This document shows, in pieces, positions 28,155 through 37,358 of a stretch of 64,000 nt of DNA; position 1 is the first letter of the stretch; every line of letters starts with the position of its first letter. Position numbers and translations under genes: made by a program. The notes beneath the pieces are model-generated. The model was not told the origin of the DNA. It did not search any database and worked only from the letters and a program-made list of their open reading frames with translations. The stretch is from an uncultured Carboxylicivirga sp. GTDB taxonomy: Bacteria > Bacteroidota > Bacteroidia > Bacteroidales > Marinilabiliaceae. The DNA is taken from assembly GCF_963668385.1 (NCBI RefSeq), contig NZ_OY764327.1, positions 1,302,001 to 1,366,000 of the forward strand. The letters are read 5' to 3'.

Positions 28155-28172
28155 ATAAAGTTAATAAGAATA

Positions 28173-28847
28173 TCATAAAGCATTTTCAAGCTCTTCAAGT
28201 TTTAGCACACCTTGCTTTATAGCAGTTACTACTAATTGAATTAAACTTTTACATCCGGTTTTCTTAAATATATTTTCCTTATGCTTATCTACTGTTTTTT
28301 CAGATATATAAAGCATTCCGGCAATTTCGCGCCTACTATAACCATTACACAAATTTTTAAAAACCTCAAGTTCACGATGTGATAATCCCACAATAATAGA
28401 ATCCTCAGCTTTTGTTTGTAATCGCAGTTTTGTACTTTCTGATAGAGCTACAATAATTTTGGGAGAAAAATAATTACTATCAGATAATACGGCAATTAGA
28501 GCTTCAGTAATATCTTTTAGGTTGCATTCCTTCAAAAGATATCCATCAGCACCTGCAGCAATCATTTTCTCAACAAACTCTACCCTATCGATAGATGACA
28601 AACCAAGAACTTTAATTTCGGAATAATGTTTCTTAATATATTCAGTTGTATACAGTCCATCACAAATAGGCATAATAATATCCATAAAAAAGACATCAAC
28701 TTTTCCATCTTCTTTTAAGAATTTTATCACATCCTCTCCATCGCAAAAAGTAAGAACTTCAGCAACATCGGAATTTCTAAGTAAAATAGCTTTCAGACCC
28801 TCTCTAAACAATGGATGATCATCTACAACTCCAATAATATAGCCCAT
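28173..28847 (-). CDS. NarL/LuxR-family response regulator
   Basis: DNA-binding response regulator. The receiver domain (1-120) has acidic pocket residues near VVDDHPLFREGL, phospho-acceptor Asp56 in FFMDIIMP, and the switch and lysine positions. A LuxR-type HTH (about 155-215, LSHRELEVFKNLCNGYSRRE, ISEKTVDKHKENIFKKTG) follows. Length 224 aa is standard. The upstream gene on the same strand, 180 bp away, encodes a histidine kinase and is the likely partner. Targets cannot be read from the sequence. Confidence 0.95.
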   Translation of the reverse strand: MGYIIGVVDDHPLFREGLKAILLRNSDVAEVLTFCDGEDVIKFLKEDGKVDVFFMDIIMPICDGLYTTEYIKKHYSEIKVLGLSSIDRVEFVEKMIAAGADGYLLKECNLKDITEALIAVLSDSNYFSPKIIVALSESTKLRLQTKAEDSIIVGLSHRELEVFKNLCNGYSRREIAGMLYISEKTVDKHKENIFKKTGCKSLIQLVVTAIKQGVLKLEELENAL

Positions 28848-29027
28848 ATAGTTTCAATTCCCCAATTTGAAAATAATAACAGTCTCGTAGTTAATATCAG
28901 ATTATAAAAATACTAATTAATTTTACACTATCTTAAAAATGATGTGTTTAAGTAACCTATTTTTGACTAGAATCAATTAAACAACTACCAATGTGTCGTT
29001 TAAACACGTTATAAATACTAATGCGTA

Positions 29028-30179
29028 CTAGTTATTTACTTTAAGCAATTTAAAACTTAATGAGGTAACTACATTTTTAGTACTTTCAACTTGCAGTGAT
29101 GAATCATGAAATTTTAGAAATTCATTACATACCGACAAACCTAATCCTGTACCCATTTCATTATTAGTCCCAATTATTGAATTGATATATTCTGTTTCGG
29201 AAAGTATGTCAATAATTTCTTCATCCATACCTACCCCATTATCGCTTATACTTATTGTGAATGAATCCTTCGTATCTTTTACTATTAAATCAATTTTACC
29301 ACCACTATATGAATATTTAATAGCATTCGAAATTAAATTTTGAAGTACCAGCTTAATCATATCAAAATCGGCGTATACAACACAATCTTCATTGGGTAAA
29401 TCGATATTAATATCTAAATTTTTACTTTTTAAGCTACCAGCAAAATAATAAGTAACATCTTTAAATAAATCACAAAGGCAGAATTCTATTCTGTGAGGAT
29501 TAATTCGTTTTAATTGAGTTCGAGCCCAACTTAATAAATTAGTGACCATTTCTAAACTTTGCTTGGCAGATAAGTTAATGGCTGTTAGCAAATCAACATT
29601 ACGACATTCTTCATGCACATCACATTCATTTTGAATTAATAAATCACTAATATTTACCAAAGCATTTAATGGTGTTTTAAGATCATGAGAAATAATTGAA
29701 AGTAGCTTATTTTTTGTATTATTTGATATAATTAAACTCTCTTCAGATTCGATAAGTGCAAGTTTTGCCTTCTTTGTTTCATCCAAAGTAATTTTAAGTA
29801 GATGCAGTTGATTTTTTTGTGCAATAATCTGATTCATTAAATCAGAAACATCTTCAATAATAATTATGGCATGTTGTGAACTGGATTTATCATCCTTGAG
29901 TAAATTTACTTGTAGTTTAAAGTGTTTTATAATACCATTATCGAGATATTGCACCGATAAGGAAGTTGCTTCACCATTATCAAATAAAAGACTTAATTTT
30001 AACAGATACTCTTCATCTTTCAGTTTAGGAAAAATCTGATCAATTGAATTTACTTGGTTATACAGGTAAGATTTAAATGTATTTTTAAAGGTACTATTTA
30101 CATATATGATTTCTAACTCTTTATTTATCAAGCAAATGTTTGACGGAATAGAATCATACAAACACCAAAAATTATTCAT
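29028..30179 (-). CDS. Cytoplasmic PAS-containing sensor histidine kinase
   Basis: Kinase partner of the response regulator encoded downstream. It has no membrane segment: residues 1-115 form a PAS-like domain (SIPSNICLINKELEIIYVNS), followed by a short coiled coil (about 115-155). HisKA has His165 in IISHDLKTPLN, and the HATPase domain (about 255-380) has an N box LISNAIKYSY and G boxes DNGVGMDE and GTGLGLSV. All catalytic parts look intact. A cytoplasmic signal is therefore likely. A 714-bp non-coding gap lies upstream. Confidence 0.93.
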   Translation of the reverse strand: MNNFWCLYDSIPSNICLINKELEIIYVNSTFKNTFKSYLYNQVNSIDQIFPKLKDEEYLLKLSLLFDNGEATSLSVQYLDNGIIKHFKLQVNLLKDDKSSSQHAIIIIEDVSDLMNQIIAQKNQLHLLKITLDETKKAKLALIESEESLIISNNTKNKLLSIISHDLKTPLNALVNISDLLIQNECDVHEECRNVDLLTAINLSAKQSLEMVTNLLSWARTQLKRINPHRIEFCLCDLFKDVTYYFAGSLKSKNLDINIDLPNEDCVVYADFDMIKLVLQNLISNAIKYSYSGGKIDLIVKDTKDSFTISISDNGVGMDEEIIDILSETEYINSIIGTNNEMGTGLGLSVCNEFLKFHDSSLQVESTKNVVTSLSFKLLKVNN

Positions 30180-30426
30180 AACTACCTAACTTATACCTTT
30201 TCAAATTGATTCAACTTCTCTATTATCTAAACTTATGCTTCAGAAAAATCAAACAATTTTGAAACTCTGCATGCCAAAACTTACTAATCAAGCCAACATT
30301 ATTACATAAAACTTTATAGTACAAACATAAATTTTTATGTAAAAAATCAGATTACATTAGTACAAAACTACTTTTACAAAAAATGAATGGAAATAATAGC
30401 ATTACAATAATAATGCAAAGAATGAA

Positions 30427-30513
30427 AAAGCAATTGCACTAAGCTCCACCTTAGTTGAAAGGTAAATATCGGCTCACCCTATTTGTATAGGAACCTTAAC
30501 GTGCAATTGCTTT
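30427..30513. ncRNA. 87-nt structured element, possible small RNA, leader or MITE-like repeat
   Basis: The ends AAAGCAATTGCAC (30427-30439) and GTGCAATTGCTTT (30501-30513) are perfect 13-bp complements. Inside are two more small hairpins, CTAAG/CTTAG near 30438-30454 and CCTAT-TTGT-ATAGG near 30478-30491. Together they make a multi-branched fold. The minus strand ends GCTTTTTC, a weak terminator-like tail. It resembles no RNA family I can name, and SRP RNA, tmRNA, 6S and common riboswitch motifs were not matched. Confidence 0.4.
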
Positions 30514-30862
30514 ATTTCAGACAACTCGAAACCTTAACATCAATAAGAATTTTTCCTATCGAAATAACCAGATTTCTCTCTTTCCAGACTCTTTAGTAAT
30601 TTGATATTATTAATAACTACCAATTACTTTTTCAACTGATAATTTGATTTTTAAACTATCAATCACTCTAGTGTATACTCAACTCAGTTTTCAAAAATCT
30701 TAAAAAATAAAACTTTCGAAAATACATTATAAGCCCCCCAGCAAAATGTATTTAAGTTTCCAATGCAAATATAATCCTGTAACAATCAAAATGATATAGT
30801 ATCTTAACGTATTCACTACTGGATATATACCTATTTTAACTAAGCATTTTACCTATGCAAAT

Positions 30863-30893
30863 AAAAAAAGCAGCGATAAACGCTGCTTTTTTA
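30863..30893 (-). terminator. Terminator of the acyl-CoA ligase gene
   Basis: AAAAAAAGCAGCG-ATAAA-CGCTGCTTTTTT is a strong hairpin with A- and T-runs on both sides, placed immediately after the ligase stop codon. Confidence 0.92.
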
Positions 30894-32546
30894 CTATTTT
30901 ATGTATTTATATCGTTTTATACTTTTCTTGGGAGTTTTTTCAAATTCTTCAGGAAATAATGTTATCATCTGTACATTCATATAAGGTGGAAGAATTTGAT
31001 TAGCAAGCTTTTTAATATTTTGCACTTTTTCTTCTATTTGCTTTTTGTTCAAGCCTTGTGCATCCGTAACTTCATAATCAGGATATATTAGTACTTCAAG
31101 TTTTCCATCATTATCACGTACTAAACATTCGTGCACATATTCCATCGAGTTTATAACAGTTTCAATTTCTTCAGGATATATATTTTGGCCCGAAGGTCCT
31201 AAAAGCATATTCTTACTTCGCCCTTTAATATAAATAAAGTTCTCCGCATCTATAACACCTAAATCACCGGTGTGAATCCATCCATCTTCATCGAATATTT
31301 CTTCGGTTGCTTCCTGGTTTTTATAGTAACCCAACAGAGTATTATCACCTTTAACCATTATTTCGCCAACGGTATTGTAAGGATCTTCTGAGTCAATTTT
31401 CACCTCCATACGATCCACTAATTTTCCGGCCGAATGTTTACGTGCTTCGTTCCATGGTGCATAACTAATTAAAGGACCACACTCAGTCATTCCATATCCA
31501 ATAGTAAAGGGAAAACCAATTTTTCGTAAAAATAGTTCCACATCTTTATTAAGAGCAGCTCCCCCAATAATCATTTCTCTAAATTCTCCACCAAAGGTTT
31601 CAACCAGTTTTTTTCTGATTTTTGAATAAACCACCTTATTTAAAACCGGAATTTTAGTTAAGGTTTTAATTTTGCTTTCTTCTAATTGTGGCTGCACCCT
31701 CTTTTTAAATATTTTTTCGAGTATAAGTGGAACCGATAAAATGATATGTGGTTTTACTTCACGAAATGCCTGTGTAATAATTTGAGGTGATGGTGTACGA
31801 GTTAAAAAAGTAATGTGACAACCTCTTGTAAATGGCCATAAAAACTCAAATAAACATCCGTAAGCATGTGCTAATGGCAAAAAAGAAACTACACGTTCTT
31901 CGGGTTGTAAGACAAGGTTCTCACGTGCAAAAACAATATTTGACCAAATACTTCTATGTGGTAATAACACTCCTTTAGAAAAACCCGAAGTACCAGAAGT
32001 ATATGAAAGTACCATAACTTCATCTGGCCCTATCTCAGGGAATTTCAATGCCTTCGGGTTAAAATTAGAACCATTACTACTTAACTTTGGTTTAGCGCGT
32101 TCAACAGCCTTTTTAAACATACCGCTCATGTTATCAACCAACGAGATACAACGATTAATAGATATTATACCTTTTAAATGCGGCATTTTAGTTTCATCGA
32201 GCTTATCAAAAAGTAAATCAGTACTAAACAACATTTTAGATTCTGAATGATTTACAATATGATGTATGTCTGATGAATTAAAATCAGGTAAAATCGGAAC
32301 AATTACAGCACCATAAGTGATGGTGGCAATATAAGCAACACCCCAACTAGTCATGTTACGACCAATCAAAGCTATTTTATCACCTTTTTTAATACCGATT
32401 TCTTGAAAAAACTGATGAAGTCCAAGAATCCGCTCACCTACCTGTTCGTAAGTTATTGTCTCTCCTTGAAAATCGCTAAAAGCTTTAAGCGATTTATTAC
32501 TTTTAAGAGTGGCTTCTACCAAACTTAGATATCCATTTTCAATCAT
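30894..32546 (-). CDS. AMP-dependent (long-chain) acyl-CoA/acyl-ACP ligase
   Basis: Activates a carboxylic acid as acyl-adenylate and transfers it to CoA or a carrier protein. The start is placed at ATG 32546 (MIENGYLSLVEATL); the upstream in-frame ATG 32582 adds 12 hydrophobic residues that do not fit. The adenylate-forming signature SYTSGTSGFSKGVLLPHR (about residues 180-200), GYGMTECGPLISY (about 345) and WIHTGDLGVIDAENFIYIKGRSKN (about 430) with a C-terminal lysine near KTPKKSIKRYK are present. Length about 550 aa is usual. Substrate chain length cannot be decided. It is a single-gene unit divergent from the thioredoxin-like pair. Confidence 0.93.
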   Translation of the reverse strand: MIENGYLSLVEATLKSNKSLKAFSDFQGETITYEQVGERILGLHQFFQEIGIKKGDKIALIGRNMTSWGVAYIATITYGAVIVPILPDFNSSDIHHIVNHSESKMLFSTDLLFDKLDETKMPHLKGIISINRCISLVDNMSGMFKKAVERAKPKLSSNGSNFNPKALKFPEIGPDEVMVLSYTSGTSGFSKGVLLPHRSIWSNIVFARENLVLQPEERVVSFLPLAHAYGCLFEFLWPFTRGCHITFLTRTPSPQIITQAFREVKPHIILSVPLILEKIFKKRVQPQLEESKIKTLTKIPVLNKVVYSKIRKKLVETFGGEFREMIIGGAALNKDVELFLRKIGFPFTIGYGMTECGPLISYAPWNEARKHSAGKLVDRMEVKIDSEDPYNTVGEIMVKGDNTLLGYYKNQEATEEIFDEDGWIHTGDLGVIDAENFIYIKGRSKNMLLGPSGQNIYPEEIETVINSMEYVHECLVRDNDGKLEVLIYPDYEVTDAQGLNKKQIEEKVQNIKKLANQILPPYMNVQMITLFPEEFEKTPKKSIKRYKYIK

Positions 32547-32737
32547 AAAATTGAATTTTATTAGCCAAAACAAGTTGACCAAAATACACTAAAAATCTAT
32601 AACAGAATGAAGTATTTTCAAAAACCTTGCCAATAGCATATTAAAAAAAACATCGACTAAGTAAGATAATGAAATATTGGAATAAATCAATAAATTGTAG
32701 AACCATACTGAATTAGTGAGAATCTGATTCAATTTTA

Positions 32738-32745
32738 TACTTTTG
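32738..32745 (+). promoter_or_regulatory. Predicted -7 promoter box for the degenerate-thioredoxin gene pair
   Basis: TACTTTTG matches the Bacteroidota -7 consensus TAnnTTTG and lies 15 bp before the ATG at 32760, implying a very short leader. Confidence 0.4.
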
Positions 32746-32759
32746 CAAAAACACACCAA

Positions 32760-33893
32760 ATGAAAGTTTTTCTTTACATATTAATATTTGCTTTGTTGAT
32801 TTCATGTAATCAACCAAAACGAACACCTTATCTGACATATACATCAAACTCAGATACTATTTCAAATGTAGAATTATATCATTTTACTCATGATTTTGTA
32901 TTATTTGACTCTGCAACTAAAGAAAAGGAATCAAATATTTGGGCATTCAGATCCGATTCGGTCCCTCAAGGAATCTATCAGTTAAAAGTAAACAACAATA
33001 CCCCTTTAACCATTTTACTTGAAGGCACCTTACCAGTAAGTATAGAAAAAAACAAGGGTAAACTACACATATCAGGTAATGAACCAACTAAAGATTTGTG
33101 GGAGGCACAAAATATTGCAGATAAACTAAATACAACCATAACAGAACTCGGACGATCTTTTCCGGATTCAATTGAAAGTAGTGCATTTATTCATCATAAA
33201 GATTCGGTATTTTCGTTAATTAAATCATTCAAAGAAAAAGCTCAACAACAAATAAGTAATATAATAAATCATAATAAGAGTAATTTATTACCATTATTAT
33301 TGGTTCAGCTAAAAGCGGGTAACCATCACATATTTGACTACAATAGCGATGCAAATATGTATTTTACCGTAGCTGATTATTTGCAATCATACAATCCAAA
33401 CTCAATACCTGTTCGCGATTTTAATAACAGAGTTGATTCATTACGAAGCTGGGTTTATTATACATCAGTAACATTACCAGGCAAACAATTACCCGATATT
33501 AATGTACCTAATGCCTGGGGAGAACCAATACCTTTGAGTCGTTTTAAAGGAAAAAACACTTTATTTTTGATATGGAATTCAGAATCGGATGAATGTAGAA
33601 AAATAACCAAAAAATTAACTAAGTGGAGTAGACCTTATCGATTAAAAGGACTTGATTTATGTTTGATTTCAACCGATACTAATAAAGATAATTGGCAAAC
33701 TGCCATTAATGAAGACAATCTTCCCTTTTGGCACCTATCTGATTTAGAAGGTAAACACTCGCCTGTTTTAGCCGGTTTAGGAATTACTAAAATACCAACA
33801 TTTTTTTTAATTAATAAAGAGGGTATTATACTAGAACGAAGTTCAAATCAAGCTGATATCTCAAAAACATTGAATCATCTAATACAAAAATAA
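32760..33893 (+). CDS. Thioredoxin-fold lipoprotein with one active-site cysteine lost
   Basis: Envelope lipoprotein (signal ending LISC, Cys16) of the DUF4369/TlpA-like type. A beta-rich N-terminal domain (about 20-115) and a helical linker (about 118-235) precede a thioredoxin-like domain (about 240-377). Where TlpA proteins have WCxxC, this one has SDEC: Ser276 replaces the first cysteine and Cys279 remains. A cis-Pro is kept in KIPTFFLI. Without the attacking cysteine, ordinary disulfide exchange is unlikely. It precedes a paralogue by 59 bp on the same strand. Its role could be binding rather than catalysis. Confidence 0.85.
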   Translation: MKVFLYILIFALLISCNQPKRTPYLTYTSNSDTISNVELYHFTHDFVLFDSATKEKESNIWAFRSDSVPQGIYQLKVNNNTPLTILLEGTLPVSIEKNKGKLHISGNEPTKDLWEAQNIADKLNTTITELGRSFPDSIESSAFIHHKDSVFSLIKSFKEKAQQQISNIINHNKSNLLPLLLVQLKAGNHHIFDYNSDANMYFTVADYLQSYNPNSIPVRDFNNRVDSLRSWVYYTSVTLPGKQLPDINVPNAWGEPIPLSRFKGKNTLFLIWNSESDECRKITKKLTKWSRPYRLKGLDLCLISTDTNKDNWQTAINEDNLPFWHLSDLEGKHSPVLAGLGITKIPTFFLINKEGIILERSSNQADISKTLNHLIQK

Positions 33894-33952
33894 ATCTTAT
33901 ATTTGACCTGTAATATTCACCATTACGGTTGTTTAGTTTAAACCAAAAAATA

Positions 33953-35113
33953 ATGAAGCAAAGTCTTTTCTCTTTACTTTTAGTGCTGTTGATATCTTCT
34001 TGTTCCATGGGAGATAAATATAAAATTAGTGGAACCATTGAGGACGGCTCAGGAAAAGTGTTGTACATTCAAAAAATGGATCTGAATCAAACCACTACAC
34101 TCGATTCTGTAAAACTTAAAAAAAATGGTGAATTCTCCTTTTCTGGAGAACGCTTAAGCGAGCCTACATTTTTACTTTTAAAAATAAGTGATCAAAACTA
34201 TATCACTTTACTAGCAGATACAATAGAGCATATTGAAGTAACTGCAAATGCTACTAATTTGGAAGAAAGTTATCGTTTATCCAATTCGATAGGTTCTGCT
34301 TATATACAGATTTTTAATAAACGAATGAGAATTCTTAATAGTGAATTAGACCGAGTCATTAAAGAATATCAAAAGCTGGATACCAACGATAAAGAAGGTA
34401 AAAATAAATTAGAAGCTGAGTATCGTCAGTTACTAACCGACCATAAAACTTTTGTTGGAGAATTTATAATGGAAAATCCTCGCTCTTTTGCTGGCTATTA
34501 TGCACTTTTTCAACGACTTGATGATAATTCTCCAGTAATGAATGTTATGGATAAAAGCGATCAGGTTTACTTCTCAACTTTAGCAACAAGTTTTAATAAC
34601 TTCTATCCCGATTCAGAAAGAGCAAAACATTTATACAATTACGTTCTTGGTATTAAAGTTCAACAACAAAGAGATGCAATGACTCAGAAATTAATGACTG
34701 AGGCTAAAAGTGGATTCCCGGATATTGAAGAAGCAGCTCCTAACGGAGAAAAAATTAAATTATCTTCGTTAAAAGGTAAAACCGTATTGCTATCATTTTG
34801 GGCATCATGGGATAAAGCATCACGTAAAGAAAATAAGAACCTAATAAAAGCTTATCAGAAATACAAAAGCAAAGGGTTCGAAATCTATCAGGTATCGCTT
34901 GACAGAAGTAAAGTATTATGGGAAAATGCTATTGCTCAAGACCAATTACCTTGGATAAATGTTAGCGACTTACGTTACACCGATTCTTATCCAGCTAAGT
35001 TATATAATATTAAGCAATTACCTGCCAACTATTTAATTAATTCAAAAGGTGAGATTGTTGGAAAAGATCTTTTAGGCAATAGATTAATAGAAAGATTAGA
35101 AGAAATATACTAG
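33953..35113 (+). CDS. DUF4369/thioredoxin-fold lipoprotein with both active-site cysteines lost
   Basis: Paralogue-like neighbour of the preceding gene. Start at ATG 33953 (MKQSLFSLLL); an in-frame TTG at 33929 lacks signal-peptide character. Lipobox ISSC (Cys18). A DUF4369 beta domain (about 25-110, SGTIEDGSGKVLYIQKMD), a coiled helical linker (about 120-250) and a thioredoxin-like domain (about 260-386) follow. The expected WASWCxxCRKE reads WASWDKASRKE: Asp287 and Ser290 stand at the cysteine positions. Cis-Pro survives in QLPANYLI. The frame is otherwise clean, so this is a preserved non-redox protein, not a decaying gene. Confidence 0.88.
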   Translation: MKQSLFSLLLVLLISSCSMGDKYKISGTIEDGSGKVLYIQKMDLNQTTTLDSVKLKKNGEFSFSGERLSEPTFLLLKISDQNYITLLADTIEHIEVTANATNLEESYRLSNSIGSAYIQIFNKRMRILNSELDRVIKEYQKLDTNDKEGKNKLEAEYRQLLTDHKTFVGEFIMENPRSFAGYYALFQRLDDNSPVMNVMDKSDQVYFSTLATSFNNFYPDSERAKHLYNYVLGIKVQQQRDAMTQKLMTEAKSGFPDIEEAAPNGEKIKLSSLKGKTVLLSFWASWDKASRKENKNLIKAYQKYKSKGFEIYQVSLDRSKVLWENAIAQDQLPWINVSDLRYTDSYPAKLYNIKQLPANYLINSKGEIVGKDLLGNRLIERLEEIY

Positions 35114-35133
35114 AACAAAATATCTTTATAACT

Positions 35134-35164
35134 AAAAGCTACCTTTTAAAAGGTGGCTTTTTTT
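35134..35164 (+). terminator. Terminator after the thioredoxin-fold pair
   Basis: AAAAGCTACCTTTT pairs with AAAAGGTGGCTTTT (one G-T) and runs into a T-tract, about 20 bp after the stop codon. Confidence 0.85.
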
Positions 35165-35267
35165 ATTTGACACATTCACTTTTTGTATACTTCGAACAAA
35201 CCCTTCTATTATTCAAAAATAGAAGAATGTTAAATTGTATTTAATACCTCACAGATAAGGGATTTGA

Positions 35268-35300
35268 TTTGGCCTTAACAAGTATTTTCTGATATATTTG
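35268..35300 (+). promoter_or_regulatory. Predicted Bacteroidota-type promoter of lpxH
   Basis: TTTG at 35268-35271 and TATATTTG at 35293-35300 match the -33 and -7 boxes with a 21-bp spacer. The implied leader is about 35 nt to the TTG start at 35342. Confidence 0.5.
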
Positions 35301-35341
35301 TCAATTGAATAACTAAAAAGCATTGTAAAACAAGTACACTT

Positions 35342-36100
35342 TTGAATTCGAACAAAATATATTTTGCCTCAGATGTACATCTTGGTGCACCATCTATTAA
35401 AAATCATCGCGAACATGAATCTCGATTTGTAAATTGGTTGGATACTGTAAAAAAGGATGCTACTGAAATATACTTAATGGGAGATATATTTGACTTTTGG
35501 TTCGAATATAAAAAGGTAGTACCACGTGGTTTTACTCGCTTTTTAGGTAAACTTTCTGAAATAACTGATAGTGGGATACCTATTCATTTTTTTACAGGTA
35601 ATCATGACATTTGGGTATTTGATTATTTATCATCAGAATGCGGTGTTCAGGTACATCGACAACCTATGATAAAGGAGTTTAATGGTAAAAAATACTATTT
35701 AGCACATGGTGATGGTTTAGGAAGTTATGATAAGCATTATAATTTCTTAAAATCGGTTTTTACTAACAAATTTGCCCAATGGCTGTTTCAATGGATACAT
35801 CCCAATATTGGAATAGGATTGGCCGACTTTTGGTCGGGAAAAAGTAGAGATAAGAATACAAAAGTATATGGAAGCCAATACTTAGGCGATGATAAAGAAT
35901 GGTCGGTTCTTTATGCCAAAGATGTGCTGACACAACAAGCTATTGATTATTTCATTTTTGGTCACAGACATGTGGCTCGTACGGTCAGTGTGGGACCTAA
36001 GAGTCAACTAATTTTTTTGGGCGACTGGATTCAACTTTTTAGTTATGCTGTGATTGATCAAAATGGTGTGGAATTGAAATTTTTTAATAGCGAAGCTTAG
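35342..36100 (+). CDS. lpxH: UDP-2,3-diacylglucosamine diphosphatase (LpxH-like)
   Basis: Calcineurin-like metallophosphoesterase that makes lipid X in lipid A synthesis, at the cytoplasmic face of the inner membrane. Motifs: FASDVHLGAP (about 8-17), MGDIFDFWFEY (about 46-56), FTGNHDIWVFDY (about 84-95) and FGHRHVARTV (about 208-217), giving the usual Asp/His/Asn metal ligands. The start is a TTG at 35342, with no ATG before MGDIF. A promoter fits just upstream. It ends 22 bp before the KAS III gene, so the two are probably co-transcribed and both serve envelope lipids. Confidence 0.9.
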   Translation: MNSNKIYFASDVHLGAPSIKNHREHESRFVNWLDTVKKDATEIYLMGDIFDFWFEYKKVVPRGFTRFLGKLSEITDSGIPIHFFTGNHDIWVFDYLSSECGVQVHRQPMIKEFNGKKYYLAHGDGLGSYDKHYNFLKSVFTNKFAQWLFQWIHPNIGIGLADFWSGKSRDKNTKVYGSQYLGDDKEWSVLYAKDVLTQQAIDYFIFGHRHVARTVSVGPKSQLIFLGDWIQLFSYAVIDQNGVELKFFNSEA

Positions 36101-36122
36101 TTTGATATAGAAATACAGACCA

Positions 36123-37211
36123 ATGAAACCGAAAGCAGGTATTTATGCCGTAATTACCGGAACAGGTAGTTACATTCCACCTCGAATTGTGGAAAATGCT
36201 GATTTTGCCAATAATCGTTTCTACAACGAAGACGGTACTATTATTGAAACTCCTGGAGAAGAAATAGTAGAGAAATTTCAGCAAATAACAGACATTGTAC
36301 AACGACGTTGTGCTGATAACAAACACGTTACATCAGATCTTGCTGTATTTGCCTCGCAAAAAGCATTAAAATGTGCCAACTTTGATCCTGAAAAGCTAGA
36401 CTATATCATTGTAGCCCATAACCTGGGCGATATGAAGCATGGTTCAATGTATCCAGATATACTACCAACACTGGCGTCGCGTGTAAAGAAAAAACTGGGA
36501 ATTAAGAACAACAAAACCATAGCATATGATATAACTTTTGGTTGCCCAGGCTGGACTCAAGCAATGATTCAGGCTAATTACTATATCAAATCGGGTGATG
36601 CTAAAAGTGCTTTGGTAATTGGAGCTGATACCTTAAGCAGAGCTATGGAACCTCATGATAGGGATTCAATGATATTTGCCGATGGGGCAGGAGCTGTAGT
36701 ATTAGAAGCACGCGAAAGTATAGAACCAATTGGAATTTTAAAACATGCTGCCCAAACAGATACTGAAGAACACATCGATATACTAAGAATGAACGATCCT
36801 TTTAATCCCGAATTAAAAGGTGAGGTTCAATACTTAAAAATGTTAGGTCGAAGAGTATACAATTATGCTCTTACTAACGTACCACAGCTTGCTAAAGAAT
36901 GCCTAGACATTAATGGCCTTCAACTAGCTGATGTTAAAAAAATCCTTATCCATCAAGCAAATGCCAAAATGGATGAAGCTATACTGAAACGTATATTCCG
37001 CTTATATGGCCGCAAAGACGTTGATTTAAGTGTTATGCCAATGACAATCAACAAACTGGGCAATAGCAGTGTTGCTACCGTTCCAACTCTATTAGATTTG
37101 GTTATGAACGGCGAACTTGAGAACCACGAACTTAATAGCGGTGATTATGTAATGATGACATCTGTAGGAGCTGGTATGAATATCAATGCCTTTATGTATA
37201 AAATGCCTTAG
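36123..37211 (+). CDS. fabH: 3-oxoacyl-ACP synthase III family protein (FabH-like)
   Basis: Condensing enzyme that starts fatty-acid chains, or a relative making a specialised acyl product. The thiolase-fold catalytic triad is complete: Cys141 in TFGCPGW, His277 in IHQANAKMD and Asn314 in LGNSSVAT. At 362 aa it is longer than E. coli FabH (317), a form common in Bacteroidota where the genome often encodes a second, shorter FabH. The housekeeping role is therefore not certain. It lies 22 bp after lpxH and ends before a very strong terminator. Confidence 0.9.
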   Translation: MKPKAGIYAVITGTGSYIPPRIVENADFANNRFYNEDGTIIETPGEEIVEKFQQITDIVQRRCADNKHVTSDLAVFASQKALKCANFDPEKLDYIIVAHNLGDMKHGSMYPDILPTLASRVKKKLGIKNNKTIAYDITFGCPGWTQAMIQANYYIKSGDAKSALVIGADTLSRAMEPHDRDSMIFADGAGAVVLEARESIEPIGILKHAAQTDTEEHIDILRMNDPFNPELKGEVQYLKMLGRRVYNYALTNVPQLAKECLDINGLQLADVKKILIHQANAKMDEAILKRIFRLYGRKDVDLSVMPMTINKLGNSSVATVPTLLDLVMNGELENHELNSGDYVMMTSVGAGMNINAFMYKMP

Positions 37212-37232
37212 ATTTTAAATATCTATTTTACA

Positions 37233-37280
37233 TTATAACACACAAAAAGCAGCTCAAAAGCTGCTTTTTGTGTGTTATAA
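37233..37280. terminator. Very long (22-bp) perfect terminator hairpin after fabH
   Basis: The arms 37233-37254 and 37259-37280 are exact complements around a 4-nt loop CAAA, with AAAAAGCAGCT/AGCTGCTTTTT at the core. It lies 21 bp past the fabH stop and 79 bp before rmuC. Confidence 0.9.
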
Positions 37281-37358
37281 CTTTAACCTGTTGTTAAAAA
37301 CTTTCACAATTGCAATAAAATAGTAATTGCTAATTTTAGCATCACAAAAAATTTTTTC

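Larger units (their letters stand above)
30180..30893. other. 714-bp non-coding gap between two minus-strand transcription units
   Basis: No convincing coding frame. It holds the structured element at 30427-30513 and the terminator at 30863-30893. The rest is AT-rich and featureless by eye. A motif CCTTAAC occurs at 30494-30500 and again near 30532, without clear meaning. Confidence 0.6.

Noticed and set aside
30427-30513. Integron attC site or SRP/tmRNA/6S RNA
   Set aside because: The inverted repeat lacks the attC RYYYAAC/GTTRRRY core pairs in the right places and lacks the conserved loops of these RNAs.
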